DNA of 8,678 nt from contig DDJC01000014.1 of assembly GCA_002339015.1 (NCBI GenBank), positions 53,186 to 61,863 of the forward strand, written 5' to 3'. The notes under the pieces are model-generated. The model ran no database searches. It had not been told where the DNA came from and saw only the letters and a program-made list of their open reading frames with translations. This DNA comes from Burkholderiales bacterium UBA1834 (GTDB lineage Bacteria > Pseudomonadota > Gammaproteobacteria > Burkholderiales > Burkholderiaceae_C). The position numbers and the translations under genes are program-made. Positions 6,019 through 8,678 of this stretch are shown here, piece by piece (the first letter of the stretch is position 1; each line of letters opens with the position of its first letter).

Positions 6019-6633
6019 ATGCCTGCCGCCTTGTCCCAAGGGTCACTCTTGCCCTCTCAAACCCTGCGGTTGGGGGTCTGGAAATCGTCGCGCGATTCTG
6101 CTCTCCCGGCATTGGCCTGCGGAGAGGGTGCCCGCGACGGCGCGCAAGCCACCGATCACGCTGCCGACGACTGGCAGGCCGAATGGCAGCTCAAGCGCAA
6201 CTGTTCGCTGGCGCCACGCCAGCTGTTCGCCGCCTACCTGGCCATCTGCCTGCTCTCGCTGAGTGTGGCCGGTGGTTTCTGGCTGATCGGCGCCGTCTAC
6301 GTGATGCCCTTTGCGTTCATCGAACTCACGGCCTTGGGCGCCGCGCTGCTGATGTACGCGCGCCATGCCACGGACCGCGAGTTCATCGGCCTGCGCGCCG
6401 ACTTGGTGCGGGTGGAATGTCACAATGGCGGCCGCCTGCAATGCGTCGATTTCAATCCCCGGTGGGTGAGGGTGGAGCCTCAGCGCCACGACGGCTCCCT
6501 CATCCGCCTGTCCGGACACGGACGCACGGTCGACATCGGCCGGCACGTGCAGCCCGGATTGCGTCGTCAACTGGCCGTGGAATTCCGCTGGGCGCTGCGC
6601 CAGCTCGATGCCCGCGAGCCGCAACCGTCCTGA
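6019..6633 (+). CDS. DUF2244 membrane protein
   Basis: A 204-residue protein with the DUF2244 domain from about residue 55: WQLKRNCSLAPRQLF (56-70), two adjacent membrane helices (about 69-91 and 93-114), then ARHATDREFIGL (114-125) and a soluble C-terminal part with repeated beta-type segments (FNPRWVRVEP, RLSGHGRTVDIGRHV). The family has no established biochemical role. It is commonly found beside cytochrome c oxidase genes, and here it lies 47 bases upstream of coxB on the same strand, so a role in oxidase assembly or the membrane is a guess from context. ATG 6019 follows GGAG at 6005-6008 by ten bases. An in-frame TTG at 5941 is possible but has no ribosome site. The first 54 residues look disordered and are the least certain part. 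Confidence 0.83.
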   Translation: MPAALSQGSLLPSQTLRLGVWKSSRDSALPALACGEGARDGAQATDHAADDWQAEWQLKRNCSLAPRQLFAAYLAICLLSLSVAGGFWLIGAVYVMPFAFIELTALGAALLMYARHATDREFIGLRADLVRVECHNGGRLQCVDFNPRWVRVEPQRHDGSLIRLSGHGRTVDIGRHVQPGLRRQLAVEFRWALRQLDAREPQPS

Positions 6634-6680
6634 CGCACCACAGCCGCCCCGTCCGAACAACAGAGCAAAGACACGACACC

Positions 6681-7868
6681 ATGAATCACTTCCGTTCGCT
6701 GCCGATTGCCCACCGTCTACGGCAACTGGGGGCCCTGCTCTCGATGGCGGCCCTGTCGCTGGGCGTGCAGGCCGAGCAGGCGGTGCGTGATCTGCCGGGC
6801 GGGCCGGCGGTGCGCCAGTACGATCTGCACCCGCCTGCCACCAAGATCGCGACAGAACAGCAGGATCTGCACGTGATGATGCTGTGGATCTGCGGTGTCA
6901 TCTTCGTCGGCGTGTTCGGCGTGATGTTCTATTCGATCTTCGCGCACCGCAAGTCGAAGGGCGTCAAGCCCGCGAGCTTCCATGAATCGACCACGGTCGA
7001 AATCGTCTGGACGGTGATCCCCTTCCTGATCGTGATCGGCATGGCGCTGCCCGCCACCAAGGCGGTCGTGGCCCAGAAGGACACCACCAATGCCGACCTG
7101 ACCATCAAGGCCACCGGTTACCAGTGGAAGTGGGGCTACGACTACCTCAAGGGCGAGGGCGAAGGCATCCAGATCATCTCCACGCTCGATGCCTCGCAGC
7201 GCGCGCTCTCCGATGCCGGCACGCCCCAGGGCGACAACTACCTGCTCAAGGTTGATGAGCCTCTGGTGGTGCCCGTGAACAAGAAGGTGCGCATCATCAC
7301 CACGGCCAACGACGTGATCCACTCCTTCATGGTGCCGGCCTTCGGCATCAAGCAGGATGCCATCCCCGGCTTCGTGCGCGACACCTGGTTCCGCGCCGAG
7401 AAGACGGGCGACTTCTATGGCCAGTGCGCCGAGCTGTGCGGCAAGGAGCACGCCTACATGCCCATCCACGTCAAGGTGGTGAGCGAGGACGACTACGCCA
7501 AGTGGGCCGAGGCACGGCTCAAGGCCCAGGCCGCCAAGGCGGATGACCCCAGCAAGGTCTGGACACTGGAAGATCTGATCGCCCGCGGACAGAAGGTCTA
7601 TGCCGCGAACTGCGCGGTCTGCCACCACGAGAACGGCAAGGGTGGCGGCGCCATCAAGCCGCTGGATGCGGCCGCCGTGGTGCTCGATGCGGACAAGAGC
7701 AAGCAGATCCACGTCGTGCTCAATGGCCAGAACGTGGCCATGCCGGCTTGGCGCCAGCTGTCAGACACGGAGATCGCCGCGGTGATCACCTTCACCAAGA
7801 ACCACTGGTCCAACAAGACGGGCCAGATCGTGCAGCCGGCCGAAGTGCTGGCGCAGCGCAACCAATGA
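6681..7868 (+). CDS. coxB: Cytochrome c oxidase subunit II with fused cytochrome c domain (caa3 type)
   Basis: The 395-residue precursor has a Sec signal peptide (cleavage probably after GVQA, residue 31), two membrane helices (about 65-87 and 107-128) and the periplasmic CuA domain. The aromatic patch YQWKWGYDY (147-155) and the CuA ligands are complete: H214, C249, E251, C253, H257 and M260 in CAELCGKEHAYM. After a linker comes a cytochrome c domain with CAVCH (C311, C314, H315) and the likely axial M354 in VAMPAW. It therefore accepts electrons through its own haem c and passes them via CuA to subunit I. ATG 6681 gives a correct signal peptide; the frame stays open upstream through the DUF2244 gene, but this is a shadow. 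AAAGA about ten bases upstream is a weak ribosome site. Also known as ctaC. Confidence 0.97.
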   Translation: MNHFRSLPIAHRLRQLGALLSMAALSLGVQAEQAVRDLPGGPAVRQYDLHPPATKIATEQQDLHVMMLWICGVIFVGVFGVMFYSIFAHRKSKGVKPASFHESTTVEIVWTVIPFLIVIGMALPATKAVVAQKDTTNADLTIKATGYQWKWGYDYLKGEGEGIQIISTLDASQRALSDAGTPQGDNYLLKVDEPLVVPVNKKVRIITTANDVIHSFMVPAFGIKQDAIPGFVRDTWFRAEKTGDFYGQCAELCGKEHAYMPIHVKVVSEDDYAKWAEARLKAQAAKADDPSKVWTLEDLIARGQKVYAANCAVCHHENGKGGGAIKPLDAAAVVLDADKSKQIHVVLNGQNVAMPAWRQLSDTEIAAVITFTKNHWSNKTGQIVQPAEVLAQRNQ

Positions 7869-7914
7869 TCCATGCCCGTGCGCAGCGACAAGGCGCCACG
7901 GCCCCAAGATTCTG

Positions 7915-7920
7915 AAAGGA
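7915..7920 (+). promoter_or_regulatory. Strong ribosome binding site of coxA
   Basis: AAAGGA lies seven bases before the ATG at 7928. It is the clearest Shine-Dalgarno sequence among the plus-strand genes and fixes the coxA start, including the His-rich N-terminus. Confidence 0.85.
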
Positions 7921-7927
7921 TTCCAAG

Positions 7928-8678
7928 ATGAGTGCGGTGATGGATCACGGCGGTCACGCCCACGGACACGACGACCACGCGCATGACCACCCGCACGGGT
8001 GGCGACGCTGGGTCTTCGCGACCAACCACAAGGACATCGGTACCCTGTACCTGCTGTTCTCGTTCACGATGCTGATGATCGGGGGCGCGCTGGCACTGGG
8101 CATCCGGGCCGAGCTGTTCAAGCCGGGCCTGCAGCTGGTCAACCCCGAGTTGTTCAACCAGCTCACCACCATGCACGGCATCATCATGGTGTTCGGCGCG
8201 ATCATGCCGGCCTTCGTGGGCATGGCCAACTGGATGATCCCGCTGCAGATCGGCGCATCCGACATGGCCTTCGCGCGCATGAACAACTTCAGCTTCTGGC
8301 TGATGATCCCGGCCGCGATCCTGCTGGTGGCCTCGTTCTTCATGCCCGGTGGCGCACCCGCCGCCGGCTGGACGCTCTACGCACCGCTCACGCTGCAGAT
8401 GGGCCCCTCGATGGACGCCGGCATCTTCGCGATGCACATCCTGGGCGCCAGCTCCATCATGGGCTCGATCAACATCATCGTGACCATCCTCAACATGCGC
8501 GCCCCGGGCATGACGCTGATGAAGATGCCGATGTTCGTGTGGACCTGGCTGATCACGGCCTACCTGCTGATCGCGGTGATGCCCGTGCTGGCCGGGGCCA
8601 TCACGATGACGCTGACCGACCGCCACTTCGGCACCAGCTTCTTCAATCCCGCCGGCGGCGGTGACCCGGTGATGTACC
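7928..8678 (+). CDS. coxA: Cytochrome c oxidase subunit I, 5' part only
   Basis: The first 250 residues of the haem-copper oxidase catalytic subunit; the frame is open at the window edge. After a His-rich start (eight His among residues 7-23) comes the standard WRRWVFATNHKDIGTLYLLF (25-44). H83 in TTMHGIIMVF is the predicted low-spin haem a ligand. The D-pathway residues of aa3-type (A-family) oxidases are in place: N101, D112 and N119 (in NWMIPLQIGASDMAFARMNN). The conserved LTDRHFGTSFFNP (229-241) is also present. About five membrane helices are covered. The CuB ligands, the haem a3 ligand and the glutamate of the GHPEVYIL motif lie beyond the window. It is 59 bases after coxB and surely in the same operon. 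Also known as ctaD. Confidence 0.97.
   Translation, partial: MSAVMDHGGHAHGHDDHAHDHPHGWRRWVFATNHKDIGTLYLLFSFTMLMIGGALALGIRAELFKPGLQLVNPELFNQLTTMHGIIMVFGAIMPAFVGMANWMIPLQIGASDMAFARMNNFSFWLMIPAAILLVASFFMPGGAPAAGWTLYAPLTLQMGPSMDAGIFAMHILGASSIMGSINIIVTILNMRAPGMTLMKMPMFVWTWLITAYLLIAVMPVLAGAITMTLTDRHFGTSFFNPAGGGDPVMY

Noticed and set aside
5900..6262. GTG-started ORF in the cox leader with GAGGA upstream
   Set aside because: GTG 5900 is too close to GAGGA (5894-5898); only a second GTG at 5906 has good spacing. The peptide is Arg/Pro/Cys-rich without a domain and mostly overlaps the DUF2244 gene in another frame.
5937..6680. Upstream extension of the coxB frame by 248 codons
   Set aside because: It overlaps the DUF2244 gene and would bury the CoxB signal peptide inside the protein. 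ATG 6681 is right.
7598..8626. 342-codon minus-strand ORF opposite coxB and coxA
   Set aside because: It lies antisense to clear oxidase genes and its His/Arg/Asp-rich composition is that of a GC-bias shadow frame.

Overview
The window is ordinary GC-rich chromosomal DNA from a betaproteobacterium, most likely Burkholderiales and near Comamonadaceae or Sphaerotilaceae. This rests on protein character and gene order (ISC genes next to dnaQ; DUF2244 then coxB then coxA; ComF next to a BioC-like protein) and not on any database match. I see no insertion sequence, phage gene, CRISPR array, toxin-antitoxin pair or defence gene, and no convincing undescribed system.

Left part (1-1727, + strand): the 3' end of hscA, then fdx and dnaQ, tightly packed. 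This is the tail of an iron-sulfur cluster (ISC) operon running straight into the proofreading subunit of DNA polymerase III. A tRNA-Val(CAC) gene follows 60 bases after dnaQ, with a candidate extended -10 promoter lying across the dnaQ stop codon and a strong intrinsic terminator behind it.

Middle (1754-4708, - strand): four co-directional genes read from right to left: comF, a MaoC-family dehydratase, a FemAB-like/DUF482 acyltransferase-fold protein and a small secreted DUF2845 protein. Gaps are 10 to 45 bases, so they are probably one transcription unit. It converges on the tRNA terminator.

Right part (4792-8678, + strand): a BioC-like methyltransferase gene is divergent from comF across 83 bases that hold overlapping -10-like boxes. 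A 288-base intergenic region follows, holding a hairpin and a good sigma-70 promoter candidate. Then comes the start of a respiratory oxidase cluster: a DUF2244 membrane protein, coxB (subunit II with CuA site and a fused cytochrome c domain, so caa3-type) and coxA (subunit I, cut off by the window edge). CoxB takes electrons in the periplasm and passes them to the haem-copper centre of CoxA, which reduces oxygen and pumps protons.

The points most worth a second look are small: the degenerate SAM motif in the BioC-like protein, a 19-codon ORF whose stop overlaps the coxA start, a leader hairpin that competes with the tRNA acceptor stem, the His-rich CoxA N-terminus and the absence of iscX between fdx and dnaQ.
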